A DNA stretch of 50,859 nt from Candidatus Rokubacteria bacterium RIFCSPLOWO2_02_FULL_73_56. GTDB taxonomy: Bacteria > Methylomirabilota > Methylomirabilia > Rokubacteriales > CSP1-6. The notes below the pieces were generated by a model that had not been told where the DNA came from, did not search any database, and saw only the letters and a program-made list of their open reading frames with translations. The position numbers and the translations under genes were made by a program. The stretch covers positions 8,703 through 59,561 of the forward strand of contig MGCF01000123.1 of the NCBI GenBank assembly GCA_001788495.1. The letters run 5' to 3'. The first letter of the stretch is position 1; each line of letters opens with the position of its first letter. Positions 42,354 to 49,150 of the stretch are shown here, piece after piece.

Positions 42354-43427
42354 TCAAGGCACGCTGACCCGCGCTTCGTTCGAGCGCGCGCTCTCGTTCG
42401 GCCGCGCCGCGCCGTCGAGCGCGGTGACCGCGTAGCGGTGGCTCCCGCTCGGCACGTCGCGGTCCGTGAACAGGGTCGTCGGGGTGCGGGTCGAGCCGAC
42501 GCGCGCGAACCCGCCGTCCGCCGCCGCGCGGTAGATCACGTAGCCGGCGACGTCGGGCTCGGGGCTCGGGCGCCACGAGAGCCGCACCGTCCCCGCGGAG
42601 GGGATCGCGACGAGGTTCGCGGGGGGCGCGGGCGGCGTCGTGTCACGGGGCGTCGCCGCCACGGGCGACGTCGCGGCGCCGTAGGCGGTCGTCCCGTGGA
42701 GCGTCCGCACGGCGCGCACCGCGTAGTAGTAGGTGCGGTCGTTCTCGAGCCCGCGGTCGCTCAGCGTGGTCCCGGCGACGGCGCCCGGGCGGAGGGGCTC
42801 GAGCGGCGCGTCCGCGGCCGCGGCGCGCAGGACCTCGTAGGCGAGGTCGCCGGTCGGCGCGCTGCCGTCGAGGAGCCGCGCCGGCGCGGTCCAGGCCAGC
42901 CGCACCTCGGCGTCGCCCGCCGCCGCGGTGAGCCCGGCCGGCGGCTCGGGCGCGGCGATGAGCGTGACCGAGGCGCGGCGCGACGGCGGGCTGATCCGTC
43001 CGAGCGGATCCCCCGTCAGGACCACGTACGTGTAGCGGCGCCCGGGCGCGAGCCCGCGCAGGTCGGTGAAGGTGACGCGGCCGCCCGCCACCTGGGGGGC
43101 GGGGGTGTCGAGGCGGATCGACGCGACCTCCGTGTAGCCGGCGATGCGCCCGTCGTCCAGCAGCGCGGGCTTGGGCTCGCCGGTGCCCGCGTCGTCCACG
43201 CGGAAGACGCGCGCCTGCGCGAGCTGGCGCAGGCGCGTGTTGTCCGCGCGCCGGCCCGGCAGCGTCCAGGTGAGCTCGATCGCCGACTCGCGGACCACCG
43301 CCGCGAGGTCGAGCACCGCCTGCGGGGCCCGCGCCTCGGGCGCGACGGGCCGGCCCTTGCGGCCGCACGCGGCCAGCGGGAGCAGGAGGAGCCCGAGGAC
43401 CAGCAGCGCGCGCGCGCGGCGGCTCAT
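42354..43427 (-). CDS. Lipoprotein with LptM-like start and fibronectin type III-like repeats
   Basis: 357 aa, ATG 43427. Signal peptide with lipobox 'LLPLAAC' (Cys21) followed by 'GRKGRPV', like the 'CGxKGP' start of the small lipoprotein LptM/YifL. About three FN3-like domains follow (roughly 35-150, 155-255 and 265-357), with repeating 'ELTWTLP', 'RLAWTAP', 'RLSWRPSPEPDVAGYVIYR' and 'YAVTALD' strands. It should be anchored in the outer membrane or at the periplasmic face. It lies between argH (4-nt overlap) and lysA, the place LptM-type genes take near lysA in Proteobacteria. The function is unknown. Confidence 0.82.
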   Translation of the reverse strand: MSRRARALLVLGLLLLPLAACGRKGRPVAPEARAPQAVLDLAAVVRESAIELTWTLPGRRADNTRLRQLAQARVFRVDDAGTGEPKPALLDDGRIAGYTEVASIRLDTPAPQVAGGRVTFTDLRGLAPGRRYTYVVLTGDPLGRISPPSRRASVTLIAAPEPPAGLTAAAGDAEVRLAWTAPARLLDGSAPTGDLAYEVLRAAAADAPLEPLRPGAVAGTTLSDRGLENDRTYYYAVRAVRTLHGTTAYGAATSPVAATPRDTTPPAPPANLVAIPSAGTVRLSWRPSPEPDVAGYVIYRAAADGGFARVGSTRTPTTLFTDRDVPSGSHRYAVTALDGAARPNESARSNEARVSVP

Positions 43428-44857
43428 GCGCGGGCGACGAGCGCGCGCGCCAGGGCGAGGGCCCGCCGCACCGCGTCGGGGGCCGTGCCGCCGGTGACCG
43501 CGCGCGCGCGGAGCGAGGCGTCGACCGTGATCGCGTCCTTGACGTCGCCGTCGATGCGCGGCGAGAAGCGGCGCAGCTCGTCGAGCCCGAGGTCCTCGAG
43601 CCCCTTGCCCTCGTCGAGCGCGTACCGCACCACGCGCCCGACGACCGCGTGGGCCTCGCGGAACGGCAGCCCCTTGCGGACGAGGTAGTCGGCGAGGTCG
43701 GTCGCGGTGGCGAAGTGCTCGCCGGCCGCGCGCCGCATGCGGTCCGTCCGGAAGGTCAGCGACGCCAGCATCGGCGGCAGGACCGCGAGGACGGCCTCGA
43801 GCGTGTCCACCGAGTCGAAGAAGGGCTCCTTGTCCTCCTGCAGGTCCGAGTTGTACGCGAGCGGGAGCCCCTTGAGCGTCGTCAGGACCGCGACGAGGTT
43901 GCCGTAGAGCCGCCCGCTCTTGCCCCGGACCAGCTCGGCGACGTCGGGGTTCTTCTTCTGCGGCATGATCGACGAGCCGGTGGCGAAGGCATCCGAGAAC
44001 TCGACGAAGCCGAACTCGGCGGTCGCCCAGAGCGTGAGGTCGGCGGCGAGCCGCGAGAGGTGCATGCCCGCGACGGCGGCGGCCGCGAGGAACTCGAGCA
44101 GGTAGTCGCGGTCGCTGACCGCGTCGAGGCTGTTGGGCGTGACCGCGCGGAACCCGAGGTCGCGCGCCAGCGCCTCGCGGTCGACCGGGAAGGCCGTGCC
44201 CGCGAGCGCACCGGCCCCGAGCGGCAGCGCGTCGGCGCGCGCGCCGCAGTCGCGGAACCGCCCGCGGTCGCGCTCGAGCATGAACACGTACGCGAGCAGG
44301 TGGTGGGCGAGCACGATCGGCTGGGCGCGCTGCAGGTGCGTGTAGCCGGGCAGCGGCGCGTCGACCGTCTCGGCCGCGCGCGCGACGAGGGTCTCCTCGA
44401 CGCGCCGGAGGCCCGCGTCGGTCCGGGCGAGGACCTCGCGGAGGTAGAGGCGCTCGTCGAGCGCGATCTGGTCGTTGCGCGAGCGCCCCGTGTGGAGCTT
44501 GCCGCCGACCTCGCCGACGATCTCCTGCAGCCGGCGCTCGATGTTCATGTGGATGTCCTCGAGCTCCGGGCGGAAGGGGAACGTGCCCGCCGCGAGCTCG
44601 CCGCGCACCGCCTCGAGCCCGCGCCCGATCGCGTCCCGCTCGGCCGCCGTGAGCACGCCCGCGCGCGCGAGGGCCCGGGCCCAGGCGAGGCTGCCGGCGA
44701 TGTCGTGGGGCCAGAGGCGGCGGTCGAACGCGAGCGAGGCGGTGAAGCGCTCGGCCGCGGGGTCCGCGCCCCGGGTGAACCGCCCGGCCCAGGGCTTGCC
44801 GGCAGGGACCGCCCTCCGCGGCTTCGCCGAGCGCGGCCGGGGCGCCTTCTTCTTCAC
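43424..44857 (-). CDS. argH: Argininosuccinate lyase
   Basis: 477 aa, GTG 44857, overlapping the acyltransferase stop by 4 nt. After a basic, low-complexity start of about 20 residues comes 'WAGRFTRGADPAAERFTAS', then 'DIHMNIERRL', 'GRSRNDQIALDERLYLRE', 'GYTHLQRAQPI' and the family signature 'GSSIMPQKKNPD'. It splits argininosuccinate to arginine and fumarate, the last step of arginine synthesis. The Lys-rich N-terminal extension is unusual but short. Confidence 0.96.
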   Translation of the reverse strand: MKKKAPRPRSAKPRRAVPAGKPWAGRFTRGADPAAERFTASLAFDRRLWPHDIAGSLAWARALARAGVLTAAERDAIGRGLEAVRGELAAGTFPFRPELEDIHMNIERRLQEIVGEVGGKLHTGRSRNDQIALDERLYLREVLARTDAGLRRVEETLVARAAETVDAPLPGYTHLQRAQPIVLAHHLLAYVFMLERDRGRFRDCGARADALPLGAGALAGTAFPVDREALARDLGFRAVTPNSLDAVSDRDYLLEFLAAAAVAGMHLSRLAADLTLWATAEFGFVEFSDAFATGSSIMPQKKNPDVAELVRGKSGRLYGNLVAVLTTLKGLPLAYNSDLQEDKEPFFDSVDTLEAVLAVLPPMLASLTFRTDRMRRAAGEHFATATDLADYLVRKGLPFREAHAVVGRVVRYALDEGKGLEDLGLDELRRFSPRIDGDVKDAITVDASLRARAVTGGTAPDAVRRALALARALVARA

Positions 44858-45525
44858 GTGAGCAGCGCCGCGACGTCGTCCATGACCCGCTGCGTGACCG
44901 CCAGGCGGTTCGAGCGCCGCCCGCGCAGCCCGTCGGGCGAGTAGCGCCGCGGCGGGCCGAACCGCACGGAGAGCGGGTGGCGGCGCGGAACGTGGCCCCG
45001 CCGGCCGCGGAGCGCCTCGTAGGTGCCGCGGATGCCGGCGGGGACGACGGGGACGCCCGAGCGGAGCGCCAGGAGGCCGACGCCCGGCAGCCCGGGCTCG
45101 AGCCGGCCGCGCGTGCTGAACGGCCCCTCCGGGAAGATGCCGATCACGTCACCCAGCCGGAGCCGCTCGAGGGCGCGCCGCAGGGCGCCGACGTCCGGGC
45201 GCTCGAGGTTGATCGGGATCGAGCCCACGTGGCGGTGCAGGAACGGGTGCAGGGGCGTGGCCCGGTACACCCGCGGCATCACGATGAACGCGATCGGCCG
45301 CGCGAGCGCGAGCGTCAGGACGACGCCGTCCAGGTAGTTGTTGTGGTTGGCGGCGACGATGTAGGGCCCCGCGGCCGGCAGGTGCTCGACGCCCTCGACG
45401 CGGAAGTCGAAGAACCGCTCGAGCACCCTGCGCGCCGGGCGCCGCAGCACGCGGTGGATGAGCGGCGCGCGCGCGGGCGCGCCGGCGGCGGGGACGCGGG
45501 ACGGCGCGGCGTTCGGTTGCGTCAT
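44854..45525 (-). CDS. plsC: PlsC-type 1-acyl-sn-glycerol-3-phosphate acyltransferase
   Basis: 223 aa, ATG 45525. The acyltransferase motif H-x4-D is in 'AANHNNYLDGVVL'. Motif II-like 'GSIPINLERPD', motif III 'IGIFPEGPFSTRG' and motif IV 'VVPAGIRGTYEAL' follow. It acylates lysophosphatidate or a related acceptor at the inner membrane. A TAAAAT -10-like box 7 nt upstream of ATG separates it from mltG, so plsC, argH, the lipoprotein, lysA, dapA and dapB may form one transcript. Confidence 0.9.
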   Translation of the reverse strand: MTQPNAAPSRVPAAGAPARAPLIHRVLRRPARRVLERFFDFRVEGVEHLPAAGPYIVAANHNNYLDGVVLTLALARPIAFIVMPRVYRATPLHPFLHRHVGSIPINLERPDVGALRRALERLRLGDVIGIFPEGPFSTRGRLEPGLPGVGLLALRSGVPVVPAGIRGTYEALRGRRGHVPRRHPLSVRFGPPRRYSPDGLRGRRSNRLAVTQRVMDDVAALLT

Positions 45526-45532
45526 GTCGCGG

Positions 45533-45538
45533 ATTTTA
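45533..45538 (-). promoter_or_regulatory. -10-like box for plsC and downstream genes
   Basis: Minus-strand TAAAAT inside GCTATAAAAT, an AT-rich island 7 nt before ATG 45525. The 21-nt gap between mltG and plsC leaves no room for a leader. No clear -35. Confidence 0.5.
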
Positions 45539-45546
45539 TAGCACGT

Positions 45547-46545
45547 CTAGCGGGTGCCGGCGAGCCGGCGCCAGCGGGCGACCGCGCGATTGTGCTGCGC
45601 GACGGTGGACGAGAACTGGTGCCGCCGGTCGTCGCGCGCGACGAAGTAGAGGTACGGCACCGGCGCGGGGTCGAGCACCGCCTCGACCGCCGCGAGGCCC
45701 GGGCTCGCGATGGGCCCCGGCGGGAGCCCCGCGTGGCGGTAGGTGTTGTACGGGCTCGCCGCCTGGAGGTCGGCGCGCGTGAGCGCCCGGCGCTCCTTGC
45801 CGACGGCGTACTGCACCGTGGGGTCCGCCTGCAGCGGCATCCCGCGCCGGAGCCGGTTCCAGAACACCGCGGCGATCAGCCGCTGCTCGTCGCGCACGAC
45901 GGCCTCGCGCTCGACGACCGAGGCGAGCGTGAGGAGCTGGTGCAGCGTGAGCCCGCGCGCGCCCGCGCGGGCGACGAGGTCGGGCGCGAGCTTCGCGCGC
46001 AGTCGCGCCACCATGCGCGCCAGGATCTCCTCGGGCCGCAGGCCGCGCACGAGCTGGTAGGTGTCGGGGAACAGGTAGCCCTCGAGGCTCGGGGCCTCGA
46101 TGCCGAGCGCGCGCAGGACGTCGGGGTCGCGCGCGAGCCGCTCGATCGCGGCCGCGTCGGCGAGCCCCTCGCGGGCGAGCTCGCGCGCCAGCTCGGCCAC
46201 GGTCGCCCCCTCCGGGTGCAGGACGAGGTGCTGCTTGACGCGGCCCGACTCGAGCAGCGCGAGCACCTCGGGGGTCGTGGCGCCGCGCGCGACCTCGTAC
46301 TCGCCCGCCCGGAGGCGCCCGGCGCTGCCACGCAGGAGGGCGAGGAGGACGAAGCCCGTCCGGCTCCGGATGACCTCGGCCTCCGCGAGCCGCCCGGCGA
46401 CGCCCCGCAGGCCCACGTGGGCCGGGACCTCCACGGTCCGGGGCCCGCGCTCGAGCGCCGGGGCGGGGGTGAGGGTGAGCCAGGCGAGGGCCGCCAGAGC
46501 GCCCGCGGCGACGAGCGCGACGGCGAGGACGGTGCGCAAGCGCAT
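45547..46545 (-). CDS. mltG: Endolytic murein transglycosylase MltG
   Basis: 332 aa, ATG 46545. One N-terminal membrane helix ('TVLAVALVAAGALAALAWL'), a LysM-like segment, then the YceG domain: 'EGYLFPDTYQL', catalytic Glu in 'LASVVEREAVVRDE', 'RLRRGMPLQADPTVQYAVG', 'SPYNTYRHAGLPPGPI' and 'YFVARDD'. It cuts nascent glycan strands at the periplasmic face and sets their length. It is divergent from rpoA, with back-to-back promoter boxes between them. Confidence 0.95.
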   Translation of the reverse strand: MRLRTVLAVALVAAGALAALAWLTLTPAPALERGPRTVEVPAHVGLRGVAGRLAEAEVIRSRTGFVLLALLRGSAGRLRAGEYEVARGATTPEVLALLESGRVKQHLVLHPEGATVAELARELAREGLADAAAIERLARDPDVLRALGIEAPSLEGYLFPDTYQLVRGLRPEEILARMVARLRAKLAPDLVARAGARGLTLHQLLTLASVVEREAVVRDEQRLIAAVFWNRLRRGMPLQADPTVQYAVGKERRALTRADLQAASPYNTYRHAGLPPGPIASPGLAAVEAVLDPAPVPYLYFVARDDRRHQFSSTVAQHNRAVARWRRLAGTR

Positions 46546-46554
46546 GATTCTTCG

Positions 46555-46560
46555 AGTGTA
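46555..46560 (-). promoter_or_regulatory. -10-like box for mltG
   Basis: Minus-strand TACACT within GCTACACT, 9 nt before ATG 46545; near-leaderless. It is the same octamer as the box at 33947-33954. Confidence 0.5.
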
Positions 46561-46600
46561 GCATCCCCACCCGGGACGCGAGGATCGGGGGGGACTTTGG

Positions 46601-46606
46601 TATACT
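46601..46606 (+). promoter_or_regulatory. -10 box for rpoA
   Basis: TATACT, one mismatch from TATAAT, within TTTGGTATACTGG. The start would lie near 46613, giving a leader of about 55 nt to ATG 46668. A TTGACA-like -35 is not evident. It faces away from the mltG box 40 bp to the left. Confidence 0.6.
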
Positions 46607-46667
46607 GGTGGGCCTGGGGCCCGGCCCGCAGGATCACACAGGAACGAGTCTCAAGGGGGTCGTCTTC

Positions 46668-47660
46668 ATGCTCGAGCTTCAGCTTCCCACGCGTCACGAC
46701 TGGATCGCCCAGACACCGACCTACGGCAAGCTCACGATCGAGCCCTTCGAGCCGGGCTTCGCGCTGACCGTCGGGATCGCCTACCGGCGCGCCCTGCTCT
46801 CCGCGATCCACGGCGCGTCGCCGACCTGGGCGAAGATCGAGGGCGTGCTCCACGAGTTCTCCCACCTGCCGGGCGTCACCGAGGACACGCTCGACGTCAT
46901 GCTCAACCTCCGCAAGGTCGTGTTCGCGCTCCACGTCAACCGGCCGAAGATCCTCCGTCTCAAGGCGCAGGGGCCGGGTGTGGTCAAGGCGCGCGACTTC
47001 GAGCCGGACGCCGACGTCGACATCCTGACCCCCGACGTGCCGCTGGCGACGCTCGACAAGGACGGCGTGCTCGAGATGGAGGTCTGCGTCGAGCGCGGCC
47101 GCGGCTACATGCCGGCCGAGAAGCGCGAGGTCGAGGCGCTGCCGATCAACGCGATCCAGCTCGACGCCGACTTCTCGCCGGTCGGGCGCGTGAACTCCCA
47201 CGTCGAGCCGGCCGGCGAGGGGAGCGAGCGGCTCGTCCTCGAGGTCTGGACCGACGGCAGCGTGGCCCCGACCACCGCGGTCGGCGAGGCCTCGAAGATC
47301 CTCGAGGACCACTTCGCCCTGCTGACGAGCTTCCCCGAGGCGGCGCCGCAGGCGGAGGAGGCCACCGAGGCCGAGCAGCGGCCGCGGACCGAGCTGAACG
47401 AGAACCTCTTCCGCAACGTGGACGAGCTCGAGCTGTCCGTGCGGGCGTCGAACTGCCTGAAGACCGCGAGCATCCGGAGCATCGCCGATCTCGTGCAGAA
47501 GAGCGAGGCCGAGCTGCTGAAGACGAAGAACTTCGGCAAGAAGTCGCTGAACGAGATCAAGACGATCCTCGGCGAGATGGGGCTCGCCCTCGGCATGCGC
47601 CTGGATCCCGAGGAGCTCGAGCGCCTGCGCGCCCAGTACGAGCGCGCCTACGAGGCGTAG
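46668..47660 (+). CDS. rpoA: DNA-directed RNA polymerase alpha subunit
   Basis: 330 aa from ATG 46668, with AAGGGGG 8 nt upstream; a GTG at 46608 is rejected because it sits inside the promoter. The N-terminal dimerisation domain has 'YGKLTIEPFEPGF', 'KIEGVLHEFSHLPGV', 'VERGRGYMPAEKRE' and 'LVLEVWTDGSV'. The usual 'GNALRR' is 'GIAYRR' here. A Glu-rich linker (about 228-245) leads to the C-terminal domain: 'DELELSVRASNCLKTASI' and 'NFGKKSLNEIKTIL', with the DNA- and activator-contact residues kept. It is free-standing, not next to rpsD or rplQ, so it could be a second or relocated alpha gene. Confidence 0.93.
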   Translation: MLELQLPTRHDWIAQTPTYGKLTIEPFEPGFALTVGIAYRRALLSAIHGASPTWAKIEGVLHEFSHLPGVTEDTLDVMLNLRKVVFALHVNRPKILRLKAQGPGVVKARDFEPDADVDILTPDVPLATLDKDGVLEMEVCVERGRGYMPAEKREVEALPINAIQLDADFSPVGRVNSHVEPAGEGSERLVLEVWTDGSVAPTTAVGEASKILEDHFALLTSFPEAAPQAEEATEAEQRPRTELNENLFRNVDELELSVRASNCLKTASIRSIADLVQKSEAELLKTKNFGKKSLNEIKTILGEMGLALGMRLDPEELERLRAQYERAYEA

Positions 47661-47670
47661 CCCCGGCTCG

Positions 47671-47742
47671 CCCGTATTCTTCGCGAACGGTCATCGCGCG
47701 AGGCGGGCAGGGCGCGCCATCGCCGTTCGCGAATAATGCGGG
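47671..47742. repeat. 20-bp inverted repeat in the rpoA/dapL convergent gap
   Basis: Left arm 47671-47690 (CCCGTATTCTTCGCGAACGG) and right arm 47723-47742 pair with two mismatches around a 32-bp GC-rich spacer. It lies in the 157-bp gap between convergent rpoA and dapL, so it may be a bidirectional terminator. A diverged copy of the left arm is found upstream of dapL, so it may belong to a REP-like family. The rest of the gap (47743-47817) is GC-rich with no gene seen. Confidence 0.75.
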
Positions 47743-47817
47743 CTCGCGCGCCGTTCTCGAAGTCCGGGTAAGCCCCGTCGACCCCTCCCGCGCGCGCCTG
47801 GCGGCCCGCCGCGCGGG

Positions 47818-49053
47818 CTAGAGCGCGAGGCGGCGCTTGATGCGCTCGACCGCCTCCTGGGTCTCTCCGCGCTGGCCGAAGGCGGTGAGGCGGAAGTAGC
47901 CCTCGCCGCTCGGCCCGAAGCCCGCGCCCGGCGTGCCCACGACGTGGGCCTCGCCGAGGAGCTTGTCGAAGAAGTCCCACGAGGAGAGCCCGGGCGGCGT
48001 CTTCACCCAGATGTAGGGCGCGTTCCGCCCCCCGTAGACGCGGAGCCCCGCGGCCTCGAGCCCGTCCCGGATCACGCGCGCGTTGTCCATGTAGTGGTCG
48101 ACGAGCGCGCGCACCTGCTTCTGGCCCTCGTCCGTGTACACCGCCGCGGCGCCGCGCTGGACGACGTACGGCACGCCGTTGAACTTCGTGGACTGGCGCC
48201 GGAGCCAGAGCGCGTTCAGGCTCACCGGCGCGCCCGCCGCGTCGCGCCCCTGCACCTCCCTGGGCACGACGGTGAACGCGCAGCGGGTGCCGGTGAAGCC
48301 GGCGGTCTTGGAGAAGCTCCGGAACTCGATCGCCACCGCGCGCGCGCCCTCGATCTCGTAGATCGAGTGGGGCACGTCGGTGTCGCGGATGTACGCCTCG
48401 TACGCGGCGTCGTAGAGGAGCACGGCGCCGTGCTCCCGCGCCCAGTCCACCCAGCGCCGGAGCGCGGCGCGCGACAGGACCGCGCCCGTCGGGTTGTTGG
48501 GGAAGCAGAGGTAGACCAGGTCCACCGGCCGCTCGGGCAGCGGCGGCTCGAAGCCGTTCTCGGCCACGCAGGGCAGGTAGACGACGCGGTCGTAGCGTCC
48601 GTCGGCGCCGGCGTCGCCGGCCCGGCCCGCCATCACGTTGCTGTCCAGGTAGACCGGGTAGACCGGGTCCGTCAGCGCGATCACGCAGTCGGCCGCGAAG
48701 ATCTCCTGGATGTTGCCGGTGTCGCTCTTGGCGCCGTCGCTGACGAAGATCTCGTCGGTCGCGACCGTGACGCCGCGGCTCGCGTAGTCGTGCCGGGCGA
48801 TCAGCTCGGCCAGGAACTCGTAGCCGGGCTCCGGGCCGTAGCCGCGGAACGTCGCGGCGCGCCCCATCTCGTCCACCGCCGCGTGCAGGGCCGCGATGAC
48901 CGCCGGCGGGAGCGGCTGGGTCACGTCGCCGATCCCGAGCCGGATGATCTTCGCCCCGGGATGGGCGGCCTGGAAAGCCTTCACGCGGCGCGCGATCTCC
49001 GAGAAGAGGTAGCTCGCGGTGAGCTTCAGGTAGTGCTCGTTGACGCGGGCCAT
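47818..49053 (-). CDS. dapL: LL-diaminopimelate aminotransferase
   Basis: 411 aa, ATG 49053. Fold-type I aminotransferase with '[19 protein letters not shown]', '[18 protein letters not shown]', '[11 protein letters not shown]', '[15 protein letters not shown]', '[11 protein letters not shown]' and the PLP Lys in '[12 protein letters not shown]'. This set is specific to DapL. It converts tetrahydrodipicolinate straight to LL-diaminopimelate, bypassing the succinylase route. With dapA, dapB and lysA nearby, it defines the aminotransferase variant of lysine and peptidoglycan synthesis in this organism. Confidence 0.96.
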   Translation of the reverse strand: MARVNEHYLKLTASYLFSEIARRVKAFQAAHPGAKIIRLGIGDVTQPLPPAVIAALHAAVDEMGRAATFRGYGPEPGYEFLAELIARHDYASRGVTVATDEIFVSDGAKSDTGNIQEIFAADCVIALTDPVYPVYLDSNVMAGRAGDAGADGRYDRVVYLPCVAENGFEPPLPERPVDLVYLCFPNNPTGAVLSRAALRRWVDWAREHGAVLLYDAAYEAYIRDTDVPHSIYEIEGARAVAIEFRSFSKTAGFTGTRCAFTVVPREVQGRDAAGAPVSLNALWLRRQSTKFNGVPYVVQRGAAAVYTDEGQKQVRALVDHYMDNARVIRDGLEAAGLRVYGGRNAPYIWVKTPPGLSSWDFFDKLLGEAHVVGTPGAGFGPSGEGYFRLTAFGQRGETQEAVERIKRRLAL

Positions 49054-49061
49054 GGCGTCCG

Positions 49062-49067
49062 ATTCTA
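49062..49067 (-). promoter_or_regulatory. -10-like box for dapL
   Basis: Minus-strand TAGAAT within GCTAGAAT, 8 nt before ATG 49053; near-leaderless. The region upstream, where a -35 would lie, is the repeat copy at 49069-49097. Confidence 0.5.
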
Positions 49068-49068
49068 G

Positions 49069-49097
49069 CCCGCATTCTCCGCGGGCGGTAGTCGCGC
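49069..49097. repeat. Diverged copy of the intergenic repeat arm
   Basis: These 29 bases match 47671-47699 at 23 positions, reading CCCGCATTCTCCGCG and onward. They lie directly upstream of the dapL -10-like box and run into the comEC/dapL hairpin. Confidence 0.55.
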
Positions 49098-49127
49098 AGG
49101 GGCGGGGGGCGCTCCCCGCCCCTGCGC
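49094..49127 (-). terminator. GC hairpin after comEC
   Basis: Perfect 14-bp stem: 49094-49107 (GCGCAGGGGCGGGG) with 49114-49127, loop of 6 nt. It lies 24 nt beyond the comEC stop and upstream of dapL. There is no U-run after it on the minus strand, so it may slow or protect transcripts rather than act as a classic intrinsic terminator. Confidence 0.55.
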
Positions 49128-49150
49128 GGCGCCGGGCGCGGACACGCGGG

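Noticed and set aside
41068..42576. Longer lysA start upstream of 42318
   Set aside because: The extra residues overlap the 3' end of the lipoprotein gene and have shadow composition. ATG 42318 gives the standard LysA N-terminus.
46608..46667. GTG at 46608 as rpoA start
   Set aside because: It lies one base after the TATACT -10 box and adds a peptide absent from alpha subunits. ATG 46668 has a Shine-Dalgarno and gives the normal N-terminus.
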